A stretch of 64,000 bases of DNA. Origin: Arenicola marina (taxonomy: Eukaryota; Annelida; Polychaeta; Arenicolidae). The notes under the pieces are model-generated. The model was not told where the DNA came from, searched no databases, and saw nothing but the letters and a program-made list of their open reading frames with translations. The translations under genes and the position numbers were made by a program. Shown here piece after piece: positions 46,601-60,100 of this stretch (within the stretch, counting starts at the first letter, position 1; every line of letters begins with the position of its first letter). The DNA lies in NCBI GenBank assembly GCA_964019135.1, contig OZ025265.1:6764318-6828317 (forward strand), read 5' to 3'.

Positions 46601-47463
46601 CAGGACTAACCTACGTCACTGGGAGAGCAACAGGTCACAGCGGCAACAGTCAGTGGCATGGTGGATGGCAAAACAGGACTAACCTACGTCACTGGGAGAG
46701 AAACAGGTCACAGCGGCAACGGTCAATGGCATGGTGGATGGCAATACAGGACTAACCTACGTCACTGGGAGAGAAACAGGCCACAGCGGCAACAGTCAAT
46801 GGCATGGTGGATGGCAATACAGGACTAACCTACGTCACTGGGAGAGAAACAGGTCACAGCGGCAACAGTCAGTGGCATGGTGGATGGCAATGAAGGACTG
46901 AAATACGTCACTGGAAGAGAAACAGGCCACAGCGGCAACAGTCAATGGCATGGTGGATGGCAATACAGGACTGACCTACGTTACTGGGAGAGAAACAAGT
47001 CACGGTGGCAACAGTCAATGGCATGGTGGATGGCAATACAGGACTAACCTACGTCACTGGGAGAGAAACAGGTCACAGCGGCAACAGTCAATGGCATGGT
47101 GGATGGCAATACAGGACTAACCTACGTCACTGGGAGAGAAACAGGTCACAGCGGCAACAGTCAATGGCATGGTGGATGGCAATACAGGACTGACATACGT
47201 CACTGGGAGAGAAACAGGCCACAGCGGCAACAGTCAATGGCATGGTGGATGGCAATACAGTACAGACCCACGTCACTGGGAGAGAAACAGGTCACAGCGG
47301 CAACAGTCAATGGCATGGTGGATGGCAATACAGGACTGACATACGTCACTGGGAGAGAAACAGGCCACAGCGGCAACAGTCAATGGCATGGTGGATGGCA
47401 ATACAGTACAGACCCACGTCACTGGGAAAGAGATAGGTCACAGCGGCAACAGTCAATGAATGG
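43636..47463 (-). repeat. 73-bp minisatellite made of copies of the exon-2 3' splice site
   Basis: About 52 tandem 73-bp units lie inside intron 1 of the Reeler gene. Read on the minus strand, each unit holds CATTGACTGTTG (a branch-point-like site), then CCTGTTTCTCTCCCAG followed by TGACGTAGG or TGACGTATG. The first unit next to exon 2 is the real acceptor, and the homology runs 5 bases into the exon (TGACG). Units are about 90-98% alike by eye. A few are shortened, for example near 45670 and 46030. Because 73 is not a multiple of three, open frames over the array rotate through three reading phases and have no coding meaning. Confidence 0.93.
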
Positions 47464-47745
47464 CATGGTGTGTTAAAAACTAGTTTTCTTTCTCCTAATC
47501 TGCTCATATTACTGCGTATAAAATACGTCCAATTCCATATTAATTCTAACTACGTCAACAACTTCACAATATAAATATTACGCGCAAGACTGTATCAGCT
47601 CTATTCCTATACAAATATTTGTCTCCAGATCATGTTTGCACTGAATTCACCTATACCAAAAACTGTTTCATTAATTAGCAGGTGGTTAGGTAACATTTAC
47701 TTCGGTATTATACTTATCAAGTAATTTCTGAATTGTTGTCGGTAC
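47464..47745 (-). other. 5' part of intron 1 of the Reeler gene
   Basis: Unique AT-rich DNA between the exon-1 donor (GTACCG at 47745 down) and the array. The tail after the donor contains in-frame stops. Confidence 0.65.
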
Positions 47746-47926
47746 CGTTGTAGAAGTTTCCGTTGGGAGTGGCGGTCAGTGTGTAGGGTGAGGGTGTTGT
47801 CTGGGGCGGGACGTAATGTCCCGCGGGGTACATGTCCAAACAGGATGCTAGCGGGGCTCCCGTAGGGTAGCCTACCGCCGCCGTCACCAGGCAGCACAAC
47901 GCCAAGAACGCACGGAAACACATCAT
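47746..47926 (-). CDS. Reeler-domain secreted protein, exon 1 (signal peptide)
   Basis: ATG at 47926. It encodes 60 residues plus one base. A classical signal peptide (MMCFRAFLALCCLVTAAVG) is cleaved probably before YPTGAP. The mature start YPTGAPLASCLDMYP, followed by PQTTPSPYTL, is the conserved opening of Reeler domains (pattern YP.GAP..aC..m.P...PQ...PY.l). The donor is AACG then GTACCG, leaving phase 1. With exons 2-4 the protein is about 163 residues, the usual size of single-domain Reeler proteins, which are secreted and in insects linked to immune defence (noduler-like). Alternatively the domain heads a longer protein, such as a ferric-chelate-reductase-like one. The choice depends on the 3' exons, which were not found. 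Confidence 0.88.
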
Positions 47927-48184
47927 CTGTCCTCGCTAAAATCCTATTGACTGACGGCGAAGGTTGGGCGTCGGCCAAGTATGTTGAGCGCAGTTAAAAG
48001 AAGTTAATATCATTGTAAATTGTCTTACCTATAAGAGCGAGGAGCGATATGCGATAAACTCGATTGTTCGAAATGACCTCGAGGATAAGAAATGGAGATA
48101 TCAAGCACATGTTAAGTTCAGGCAATGTTATCTTGCACAACATGCGGTTTCGCCGGCAACCACACGTGAAGAGAGCGTGAAACA
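47927..48184 (-). promoter_or_regulatory. 5' leader and promoter-proximal region of the Reeler gene
   Basis: Unique 258-bp interval between the ATG and the G-rich array. On the minus strand CTTATAG followed by GTAAGAC (exon edge about 48029) looks like a splice donor, so a noncoding first exon may end there. TTATAG alternatively resembles a weak TATA element. The transcription start was not located. Confidence 0.35.
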
Positions 48185-51100
48185 CATCGGGTCACTGGCT
48201 GTGAGGGGAGGGACGGGAGGGGTTTATATACATCGGGTCACTGGCTGGGAGCCAGGGGAGGGACGGGAGGGGGGTGTATGCATCGGGTCCCAGGCTGGGA
48301 GCCAGGTAAGGGACGGGAGGGGGGTGTATGCATCGGGTCACTGGCTGGCAGCCAGGTAAGGGACGGGAGGGAGTGTATACATCGGGTCACTGGCTGGGAG
48401 CCAAGGGAGGGACGGGAGGGGGTGTATACATCGGGTCACTGGCTGGGAGCTTAGGAAGGGATGGCGGGGGGGGGAGGTGTATACATCGGGTCACTAGCTG
48501 GAAGCCGGGGGAGGGGCGGAAGGGGGTGTATGCATCGGGTCACTGGCTGGGAGCCAGGTAGGGGACGGGAGGGGGTGTATACATCGGGTCACTGGCTGGG
48601 AGCCGGGGGAGGGACGGGAGGGGGTGTATATATCGGGTCACTGGCTGGGAGCCAAGGGAGAGACGGGAAGGGGGGTGTATACATCAGGTCCCAGGCTGGG
48701 AGCCAAGGGAGGGACGGGAGGGGGTGTATACCTCGGGTCACTAGCTGGGAGCCAAGGGAGGGACGGGAGGGGGTGTACACATCGAGTCTCTGGCTTGGAG
48801 CCAGGGGAGGGACGGGAGGGGGTGTACACATCGAGTCTCTGGCTTGGAGCCAGGGGAGGGACGGGAGGGGGTGTATACATCGGGTCACTGGCTGGGAGCC
48901 AGCGGAGGGACGGGAGGGGGTGTATACATCGGGTCACTGGCTGGGAGCCAGGGGAGGGACGGGAGGGGGTGTACACATCGAGTCTCTGGCTTGGAGCCAG
49001 GGGAGGGACGGGAGGGGGTGTACACATCGAGTCTCTGGCTTGGAGCCAGCGGAGGGACGGGAGGGGGTGTATACATCGGGTCACTGACTGGGAGCCAGCG
49101 GAGGGACGGGAGGGGGTGTATACATCGGGTCACTGGCTGGGAGCCAGGGGAGGGACGGGAGGGGGTGTACACATCGAGTCTCTGGCTTGGAGCCAGGGGA
49201 GGGACGGGAGGGGGTGTATACATCGGGTCTCTGGTTGGGAGCCAGGTAAGGGACGGGAGGGGGTGTATACATCGACTCACTGGCTGGGAGCCAGGGGAGG
49301 GACGGGAGGGGGTGTATACATCGACTCACTGGCTGAGAGCCAGAGGAGGGGCGGGAGGGGGTGTATACATCGACTCACTGGCTGGGAGCCAGGGGAGGGA
49401 CGGGAGGGGGTGTATACATCGGGTCACTGCCTGGGAGCCAGGGGAGGGACGGGAGGGGGTGTACACATCGGGTCACTGGTTGGGAGCTAGCAGAGGGACG
49501 GGAGGGGTTGTATACATCGGTTCACTGGTTGGGAGCCAGGGGAGGGACGGAAGGGGATGTATGCATCGGGGCCCAGGCTGGGAGCCAAGGGAGGGACAGA
49601 AGGGGGTGCATACATCGAGTCACTGGCTGTGAGCCGGGGGAGGAAAGGGAGGGGGTGTATACATCGGGTCACTGGCTGGGAGCCAGGGGAGGGACGGAAG
49701 GGGGTGTATACATCGGGTCACTGGCTGGGAGCCAGGGGAAGGACGGGAGGGGGTGTATACATCGGGTCACTGGCTGGGAGCCAGGGGAGGGACAGAAGGG
49801 GGTGCATACATCGAGTCACTGGCTGAGAGCCAGGGGAGGGACGGGATGGGGTGTATACATCGGTCCCAGGCTGGCAGCCAGTGGAGGGACGGGAGGGGGT
49901 GTATACATCGGGTCCCAGGCGGGGAGCCAGGGGAGGGACGGGAGGGGATGTATGCATCGGGTCACTGGCTGGGAGCCAGGGGAGGGATGGGAGGGGGGTA
50001 TACATCGGATCACTGGCTGAGCGCCATTTGAGGGACCGGAGGGGGTGTATACATGGGGTCACTGGCTGGGAGCCAGGGGCGGGACGGGATGGGGTTTATT
50101 CATCGTGTCCCAGGCTGAGAGCCACATGGAAGGAGGGGATGGGGTGTATACATCGGGTCCCCGGCTGGAAGCCAGGGGAGGGACGGGAGGGGGGTATACA
50201 TCGGATCACTGGCTGAGTGCCATTTGAGGGACGGGATGGGGTGTATACATCGGGTCACTGGCTGGGAGCCAGGGGCGGGACGGGATGGGGTGTATACATC
50301 GGGTCCCAGGCTGGCAGCCAGGGGAGGGACGGGAGGGGGTGTATACATCGGGTCACATGCTGGGAGCCATGGGAGGGACGGGAGTGGGTGTATACATCAG
50401 GTCCCTGGCTGGGAGCCAGGGAAGGAACGGGAGGGGGTGTATACATCGGGTCACTGGCTGGGAGCCAGGGGAGGGACGGGACAATGGTGTATACATCGGG
50501 TCACTGGCTAGGAGCCAGGGGAGGGACGGAACGATGGTGTATACATCGACTCACTGGCTGGGAGCCAGGGGAGGGACGGGAGGGGGTGTATACATCGGGT
50601 CACTGGCTGGGAGCCAGGGGAAGGACGGGAGGGGGTGCATACATTGGTCCCAGGCTGGCAGCCAGTGGAGGGACGGGAGGGGGTGTATACATCGGGTCCC
50701 AGGTGGGGAGCCAGGGGAGGGACGGGAGGGCATGTATACATCGGGTCACTGGCTGGGAGCCAGGGGAGGGATGGGAGGGGGGTATACATCGGATCACTGG
50801 CTGAGCGCCATTTGAGGGGCGGGATGGGGTGTATACATCGGATCACTGGCTGGGAGCCAGGGGCGGGACGGGATGGGGTTTATTCATCGTGTCCCGGGCT
50901 GAGGGCCACATGGAAGGAGGGGATGGGGTGTATACATCGGGTCACTGGCTGGGAGCCAAGGGAGGGACGGGAGGGGGGTATACATCGGATCACTGGCTGA
51001 GCGCCATTTGTGGGGCGGGAGGGGGTGTATACATCGGCTCACTGGCTGGGAGCCAGGGGCGGGACGGGATGGGGTTTATTCATCGTGTCCCGGGCTGAGG

Positions 51101-54100
51101 GCCACATGGAAGGAGGGGATGGGGTGTATACATCGGGTCCCAGGCTGGGAGCCAGGGGAGGGACGGGATGGGGTCTATACATCGGGGCCCAGGCTGGGAG
51201 CCAGGGGCGGGACGGGATGGGGTCTATACATCGGGTCTCAGGCTGGCAGCCAGGGGAGGGACGGGATGGGGTGTATACATCGGGTCCCAGGCTGGGAGCC
51301 AGGGGAGGGACGGGATGGGGTGTATACATCGGGTCACTGGCTGGGAGCCAGGGGCGGGACGGGATGGGGTCTATACATCGGGTCTCAGGCTGGCAGCCAG
51401 GGGAGGGACGGGATGGGGTGTATACATCGGGGCCCAGGCTGGGAGCCAAGGGAGGGACAGAAGGGGGTGCATACATCGAGTCACTGGCTGTGTGCCAGTG
51501 GAGGGACGGGAGGGGGTGTATACATCGGGTCACTGCCTGGGAGCCAGGGGAGGGACGGGACAATGGTGTATACATCGGGTCACTGGTTGGGAGCCAGCGG
51601 AGGGACGGGAGGGGGTGTATACATCGGGTCACTGGTTGGGAGCCAACAGAGGGACGGGAGGGGGTGTATACATCGGGTCACTGGTTGGGAGCCAGCAGAG
51701 GGACGGGAGGGGTTGTATACATCGGTTCACTGGTTGGGAGCCAGGGGAGGGACGGAAGGGGGTGTATACATCGGGTCCCAGGCTGGGAGCCAGGGGAGGG
51801 ACGGGAGGGGATGTATGCATCGGGGCCCAGGGTGGGAGCCAAGGGAGGGACAGAAGGGGGTGTATACATCGAGTCACTGGCTGTGAGCCGGGGGAGGAAA
51901 GGGAGGGGGTGTATACATCGGGTCACTGGCTGGGAGCAAGGGGAGGGACGGGAGGGGGTGTATACATCGGGTCACTGCCTGGGAGCCAGGGGAGGGACGG
52001 GACAATGGTGTATACATCGGGTCACTGGGTGGGAGCCAGTGGAGGGACGGGAGGGGGTGTATACATCGGGTCACTGGTTGGGAGCCAGCAGAGGGACGGG
52101 AGGGGGTGTATACATCGGGTCACTGGTTGGGAGCCAGCAGAGGGACGGGAGGGGGTGTATACATCGGGTCCCAGGCTGGGAGCCAGGGGAGGGACGGGAG
52201 GGGATGTATGCATCGGGGCCCAGGGTGGGAGCCAAGGGAGGGACAGAAGGGGGTGCATACATCGAGTCACTGGCTGTGAGCCGGGGGAGGAAAGGGAGGG
52301 GGTGTATACATCGGGTCACTGGCTGGGAGCCAGGGGAAGGACGGGAGGGGGTGTATACATCGGGTCCCAGGCGGGGAGCCAGGGGAGGGACGGGAGGGGA
52401 TGTATACATCGGGTCACTGGCTGGGAGCCAGGGGAGGGATGGGAGGGGGGTATACATCGGATCACTGGCTGAGCGCCATTTGAGGGACGGGAGGGGGTGT
52501 ATACATGGGGTCACTGGCTGGGAGCCAGGGGCGGGACGGGATGGGGTTTATTCATCGTGTCCCAGGCTGAGAGCCACATGGAAGGAGGGGATGGGGTGTA
52601 TACATCGGGTCCCCGGCTGGAAGCCAGGGGAGGGACGGGAGGGGGGTATACATCGGATCACTGGCTGAGCGTCATTTGAGGGACGGGATGGGGTGTATAC
52701 ATCGGGTCACTGGCTGGGAGCCAGGGGCGGGACGGGATGGGGTGTATACATCGGGTCCCAGGCTGGCAGCCAGGGGAGGGACGGGATGGGGTGTATACAT
52801 CGGGTCACTGGCTGGGAGCCAGAGGCGGGACGGGATGGGGTGTATACATCGGGTCCCAGGCTGGCAGCCAGGGGAGGGACGGGAGGGGGTGTATACATCG
52901 GGTCACATGCTGGGAGCCATGGGAGGGACGGGAAGGGGTGTATACATCACGTCCCCGGCTGGGAGCCAGGGAAGGAACGGGAGGGGGTGTATACATCGGG
53001 TCACTGGCTGGGAGCCAGGGGAGGGACGGGACAATGGTGTATACATCGGGTCACTGGCTAGGAGCCAGGGGAGGGACGGAACGATGGTGTATACATCGAC
53101 TCACTGGCTGGGAGCCAGGGGAGGGACGGGAGGGGGTGTATACATCGGGTCACTGGGTGGGAGCCAGGGGAAGGACGGGAGGGGGTGCATACATTGGTCC
53201 CAGGCTGGCAGCCAGTGGAGGGACGGGAGGGGGTGTATACATCGGGTCCCAGGTGGGGAGCCAGGGGAGGGACGGGAGGGGATGTATACATCGGGTCACT
53301 GGCTGGGAGCCAGGGGAGGGATGGGAGGGGGGTATACATCGGATCACTGGCTGAGCGCCATTTGAGGGGCGGGATGGGGTGTATACATCGGATCACTGGC
53401 TGGGAGCCAGGGGCGGGACGGGAAGGGGTTTATTCATCGTGTCCCGGGCTGAGGGCCACATGGAAGGAGGGGATGGGGTGTATACATCGGGTCACTGGCT
53501 GGGAGCCAAGGGAGGGACGGGAGGGGGGTATACATCGGATCACTGGCTGAGCGCCATTTGAGGGGCGGGATGGGGTGTATACATCGGATCACTGGCTGGG
53601 AGCCAGGGGCGGGACGGGATGGGGTTTATTCATCGTGTCCCGGGCTGAGGGCCACATGGAAGGAGGGGATGGGGTGTATACATCGGGTCACTGGCTGGGA
53701 GCCAAGGGAGGGACGGGAGGGGGGTATACATCGGATCACTGGCTGAGCGCCATTTGTGGGGCGGGAGGGGGTGTATACATCGGCTCACTGGCTGGGAGCC
53801 AGGGGCGGGACGGGATGGGGTTTATTCATCGTGTCCCGGGCTGAGGGCCACATGGAAGGAGGGGATGGGGTGTATACATCGGGTCCCAGGCTGGGAGCCA
53901 GGGGAGGGACGGGATGGGGTCTATACATCGGGGCCCAGGCTGGGAGCCAGGGGCGGGACGGGATGGGGTCTATACATCGGGTCTCAGGCTGGCAGCCAGG
54001 GGAGGGACGGGATGGGGTGTATACATCGGGTCCCAGGCTGGGAGCCAGGGGAGGGACGGGATGGGGTGTATACATCGGGTCACTGGCTGGGAGCCAGGGG

Positions 54101-57100
54101 CGGGACGGGATGGGGTCTATACATCGGGTCTCAGGCTGGCAGCCAGGGGAGGGACGGGATGGGGTGTATACATCGGGGCCCAGGCTGGGAGCCAAGGGAG
54201 GGACAGAAGGGGGTGCATACATCGAGTCACTGGCTGTGTGCCAGGGGAGGGACGGGAGGGGGTGTATACATCGGGTCACTGCCTGGGAGCCAGGGGAGGG
54301 ACGGGACAATGGTGTATACATCGGGTCACTGGTTGGGAGCCAAGGGAGGGACGGGAGGGGGGTATACATCGGATCACTGGCTGAGCGCCATTTGTGGGGC
54401 GGGAGGGGGTGTATACATCGGCTCACTGGCTGGGAGCCAGGGGCGGGACGGGATGGGGTTTATTCATCGTGTCCCGGGCTGAGGGCCACATGGAAGGAGG
54501 GGATGGGGTGTATACATCGGGTCCCAGGCTGGGAGCCAGGGGAGGGACGGGATGGGGTCTATACATCGGGGCCCAGGCTGGGAGCCAGGGGCGGGACGGG
54601 ATGGGGTCTATACATCGGGTCTCAGGCTGGCAGCCAGGGGAGGGACGGGATGGGGTGTATACATCGGGTCCCAGGCTGGGAGCCAGGGGAGGGACGGGAT
54701 GGGGTGTATACATCGGGTCACTGGCTGGGAGCCAGGGGCGGGACGGGATGGGGTCTATACATCGGGTCTCAGGCTGGCAGCCAGGGGAGGGACGGGATGG
54801 GGTGTATACATCGGGGCCCAGGCTGGGAGCCAAGGGAGGGACAGAAGGGGGTGCATACATCGAGTCACTGGCTGTGTGCCAGGGGAGGGACGGGAGGGGG
54901 TGTATACATCGGGTCACTGCCTGGGAGCCAGGGGAGGGACGGGACAATGGTGTATACATCGGGTCACTGGTTGGGAGCAAGCGGAGGGACGGGAGGGGGT
55001 GTATACATCGGGTCACTGGTTGGGAGCCAACAGAGGGACGGGAGGGGGTGTATACATCGGGTCACTGGTTGGGAGCCAGCAGAGGGACGGGAGGGGTTGT
55101 ATACATCGGTTCACTGGTTGGGAGCCAGGGGAGGGACGGAAGGGGGTGTATACATCGGGTCCCAGGCTGGGAGCCAGGGGAGGGACGGGAGGGGATGTAT
55201 GCATCGGGGCCCAGGGTGGGAGCCAAGGGAGGGACAGAAGGGGGTGTATACATCGAGTCACTGGCTGTGAGCCGGGGGAGGAAAGGGAGGGGGTGTATAC
55301 ATCGGGTCACTGGCTGGGAGCAAGGGGAGGGACGGGAGGGGGTGTATACATCGGGTCACTGCCTGGGAGCCAGGGGAGGGACGGGACAATGGTGTATACA
55401 TCGGGTCACTGGTTGGGAGCCAGTGGAGGGACGGGAGGGGGTGTATACATCGGGTCACTGGTTGGGAGCCAGCAGAGGGACGGGAGGGGGTGTATACATC
55501 GGGTCACTGGTTGGGAGCCAGCAGAGGGACGGGAGGGGGTGTATACATCGGGTCCCAGGCTGGGAGCCAGGGGAGGGACGGGAGGGGATGTATGCATCGG
55601 GGCCCAGGGTGGGAGCCAAGGGAGGGACAGAAGGGGGTGCATACATCGAGTCACTGGCTGTGAGCCGGGGGAGGAAAGGGAGGGGGTGTATACATCGGGT
55701 CACTGGCTGGGAGCAAGGGGAAGGACGGGAGGGGGTGTATACATCGGGTCCCAGGCGGGGAGCCAGGGGAGGGACGGGAGGGGATGTATACATCGGGTCA
55801 CTGGCTGGGAGCCAGGGGAGGGATGGGAGGGGGGTATACATCGGATCACTGGCTGAGCGCCATTTGAGGGACGGGAGGGGGTGTATACATGGGGTCACTG
55901 GCTGGGAGCCAGGGGCGGGACGGGATGGGGTTTATTCATCGTGTCCCAGGCTGAGAGCCACATGGAAGGAGGGGATGGGGTGTATACATCGGGTCCCCGG
56001 CTGGAAGCCAGGGGAGGGACGGGAGGGGGGTATACATCGGATCACTGGCTGAGCGTCATTTGAGGGACGGGATGGGGTGTATACATCGGGTCACTGGCTG
56101 GGAGCCAGGGGCGGGACGGGATGGGGTGTATACATCGGGTCCCAGGCTGGCAGCCAGGGGAGGGACGGGATGGGGTGTATACATCGGGTCACTGGCTGGG
56201 AGCCAGAGGCGGGACGGGATGGGGTGTATACATCGGGTCCCAGGCTGGCAGCCAGGGGAGGGACGGGAGGGGGTGTATACATCGGGTCACATGCTGGGAG
56301 CCATGGGAGGGACGGGAGGGGGTGTATACATCACGTCCCCGGCTGGGAGCCAGGGAAGGAACGGGAGGGGGTGTATACATCGGGTCACTGGCTGGGAGCC
56401 AGGGGAGGGACGGGACAATGGTGTATACATCGGGTCACTGGCTAGGAGCCAGGGGAGGGACGGAACGATGGTGTATACATCGACTCACTGGCTGGGAGCC
56501 AGGGGAGGGACGGGAGGGGGTGTATACATCGGGTCACTGGGTGGGAGCCAGGGGAAGGACGGGAGGGGGTGCATACATTGGTCCCAGGCTGGCAGCCAGT
56601 GGAGGGACGGGAGGGGGTGTATACATCGGGTCCCAGGTGGGGAGCCAGGGGAGGGACGGGAGGGGATGTATACATCGGGTCACTGGCTGGGAGCCAGGGG
56701 AGGGATGGGAGGGGGGTATACATCGGATCACTGGCTGAGCGCCATTTGAGGGGCGGGATGGGGTGTATACATCGGATCACTGGCTGGGAGCCAGGGGCGG
56801 GACGGGAAGGGGTTTATTCATCGTGTCCCGGGCTGAGGGCCACATGGAAGGAGGGGATGGGGTGTATACATCGGGTCACTGGCTGGGAGCCAAGGGAGGG
56901 ACGGGAGGGGGGTATACATCGGATCACTGGCTGAGCGCCATTTGTGGGGCGGGAGGGGGTGTATACATCGGTTCACTGGCTGGGAGCCAGGGGCGGGACG
57001 GGATGGGGTTTATTCATCGTGTCCCGGGCTGAGGGCCACATGGAAGGAGGGGATGGGGTGTATACATCGGGTCCCAGGCTGGGAGCCAGGGGAGGGACGG

Positions 57101-60100
57101 GAGGGGGGTATACATCGGATCACTGGCTGAGCGCCATTTGAGGGACGGGATGGGGTGTATACATCGGGTCACTGGCTGGGAGCCAGGGGCGGGACGGGAT
57201 GGGGTGTATACATCGGGTCTCAGGCTGGCAGCCAGGGGAGGGACGGGATGGGGTGTATACATCGGGGCCCAGGCTGGGAGCCAAGGGAGGGACAGAAAGG
57301 GGTGCATACATCGAGTCACTGGCTGTGTGCCAGGGGAGGAACGGGAGGGGGTGTATACATCGGGTCACTGGCTGGGAGCATAGGAAGGAATAGGGGGGGG
57401 GAGGTGTATAGATCGGGTCCCAGGCTGGGAGCGAGGTAAGGGACGGGAGGGGGTGTATACATCAGGTCACTGGCTGGGAGCCAGGGGAGGGACGGGAGGG
57501 GATGTATACATAGGGTCACTGGCTGGGAGCCAGGGGAGGGATGGGAGGGGGGTATACATCGGATCACTGGCTGAGCGCCATTTGAGGGGCGGGAGGGAGT
57601 GTATACATCGGATCACTGGCTGGGAGCCAGGGGCGGGACGGGATGGGGTGTATACATCGGGACCCAGGCTGGGGGCCAGGGGAGGGACGGGAAGGGGGTA
57701 TACATCGGATCACTGGCTGAGCGCCATTTGAGGGACGGGATAGGGTGTATATATCGGGTCACTGGCTGGGAGCCAGGGGAGGGACGGGAGGGGGTGTATA
57801 CATCGGGTCACTGGCTAAGAGCCAGGGGCGGGACGGGATGGGGTTTATGCATCGGGGCCCAGGCTTGGAGCGCCATTTGAGGGACGGGATGGGGTGTATA
57901 CATCGGGTCCCAGGCTGGGAGCCATGGGAAGGACGGGAGGGGGTGTATACATCGGGTCACTGGCTGGGAGCCAGGGGAAGGACGGGAGGGGGGTGTATAC
58001 ATCGGGTCACTGGCTGGGAGTCAGCGGAGGGACGAGAGGGGGTGTATACAATGGGTAACGGGCTGGGAGCCAAGAGAGGGACGGGTGGAGGTGTATACAT
58101 CGAGTCTCTGGCTTGGAGCCAGGGGAGGGACGGGAGGGGGTGTATACATCGGGTGTCTGGTTGGGAGCCAGGTAAGGGACGGGAGGGGGTGTACACATCG
58201 AGTCTCTGGCTTGGAGCCAGCGGAGGGACGGGAGGGGGTGTATACATCGGGTCATTGGCTGGGAGCCAGGGGAGGGACGGGAGGGGTGTACACATCGAAG
58301 CTCTGGCTTGGAGCCAGCAGAGGGACGGGAGGGGGTGTATACATCGGGTCACTGGTTGGGAGCCATGGGAGGGACGGGAGGGGGTGTATACATCGGGTCC
58401 CAGGCGGGGAGCCAGGGGAGGGACGGGAGGGGATGTATACATCGGGTCACTGGCTGGGAGCCAGGGGAGGGATGGGAGGGGGGTATACATCGGATCACTG
58501 GCTGAGCGCCATTTGAGGGACGGGAGGGGGTGTATACATGGGGTCACTGGCTGGGAGCCAGGGGCGGGACGGGATGGGGTTTATTCATCGTGTCCCAGGC
58601 TGAGAGCCGCATGGAAGGAGGAGATGGGGTGTATACATCGGGTCCCCGGCTGGAAGCCAGGGGAGGGACGGGAGGGGGGTATACATCGGATCACTGGCTG
58701 AGCGTCATTTGAGGGACGGGATGGGGTGTATACATCGGGTCACTGGCTGGGAGCCAGGGGCGGGACGGGATGGGGTGTATACATCGGGTCCCAGGCTGGC
58801 AGCCAGGGGAGGGACGGGATGGGGTGTATACATCGGGTCACTGGCTGGGAGCCAGAGGCGGGACGGGATGGGGTGTATACATCGGGTCCCAGGCTGGCAG
58901 CCAGGGGAGGGACGGGAGGGGGTGTATACATCGGGTCACATGCTGGGAGCCATGGGAGGGACGGGAGGGGGTGTATACATCAGGTCCCCGGCTGGGAGCC
59001 AGGGAAGGAACGGGAGGGGGTGTATACATCGGGTCACTGGCTGGGAGCCAGGGGAGGGACGGGACAATGGTGTATACATCGGGTCACTGGCTAGGAGCCA
59101 GGGGAGGGACGGAACGATGGTGTATACATCGACTCACTGGCTGGGAGCCAGGGGAGGGACGGGAGGGGGTGTATACATCGGGTCACTGGGTGGGAGCCAG
59201 GGGAAGGACGGGAGGGGGTGCATACATTGGTCCCAGGCTGGCAGCCAGTGGAGGGACGGGAGGGGGTGTATACATCGGGTCCCAGGTGGGGAGCCAGGGG
59301 AGGGACGGGTGGGGATGTATACATCGGGTCACTGGCTGGGAGCCAGGGGAGGGATGGGAGGGGGGTATACATCGGATCACTGGCTGAGCGCCATTTGAGG
59401 GGCGGGATGGGGTGTATACATCGGATCACTGGCTGGGAGCCAGGGGCGGGACGGGAAGGGGTTTATTCATCGTGTCCCGGGCTGAGGGCCACATGGAAGG
59501 AGGGGATGGGGTGTATACATCGGGTCACTGGCTGGGAGCCAAGGGAGGGACGGGAGGGGGGTATACATCGGATCACTGGCTGAGCGCCATTTGTGGGGCG
59601 GGAGGGGGTGTATACATCGGTTCACTGGCTGGGAGCCAGGGGCGGGACGGGATGGGGTTTATTCATCGTGTCCCGGGCTGAGGGCCACATGGAAGGAGGG
59701 GATGGGGTGTATACATCGGGTCCCAGGCTGGGAGCCAGGGGAGGGACGGGAGGGGGGTATACATCGGATCACTGGCTGAGCGCCATTTGAGGGACGGGAT
59801 GGGGTGTATACATCGGGTCACTGGCTGGGAGCCAGGGGCGGGACGGGATGGGGTGTATACATCGGGTCTCAGGCTGGCAGCCAGGGGAGGGACGGGATGG
59901 GGTGTATACATCGGGGCCCAGGCTGGGAGCCAAGGGAGGGACAGAAGGGGGTGCATACATCGAGTCACTGGCTGTGTGCCAGGGGAGGAACGGGAGGGGG
60001 TGTATACATCGGGTCACTGGCTGGGAGCATAGGAAGGAATAGGGGGGGGGAGGTGTATAGATCGGGTCCCAGGCTGGGAGCGAGGTAAGGGACGGGAGGG

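Noticed and set aside
43508..47476. Open frames with repeated TGRETGHSGNSQWHG on the plus strand
   Set aside because: They read through a 73-bp intronic tandem repeat antisense to the Reeler gene. No independent support.
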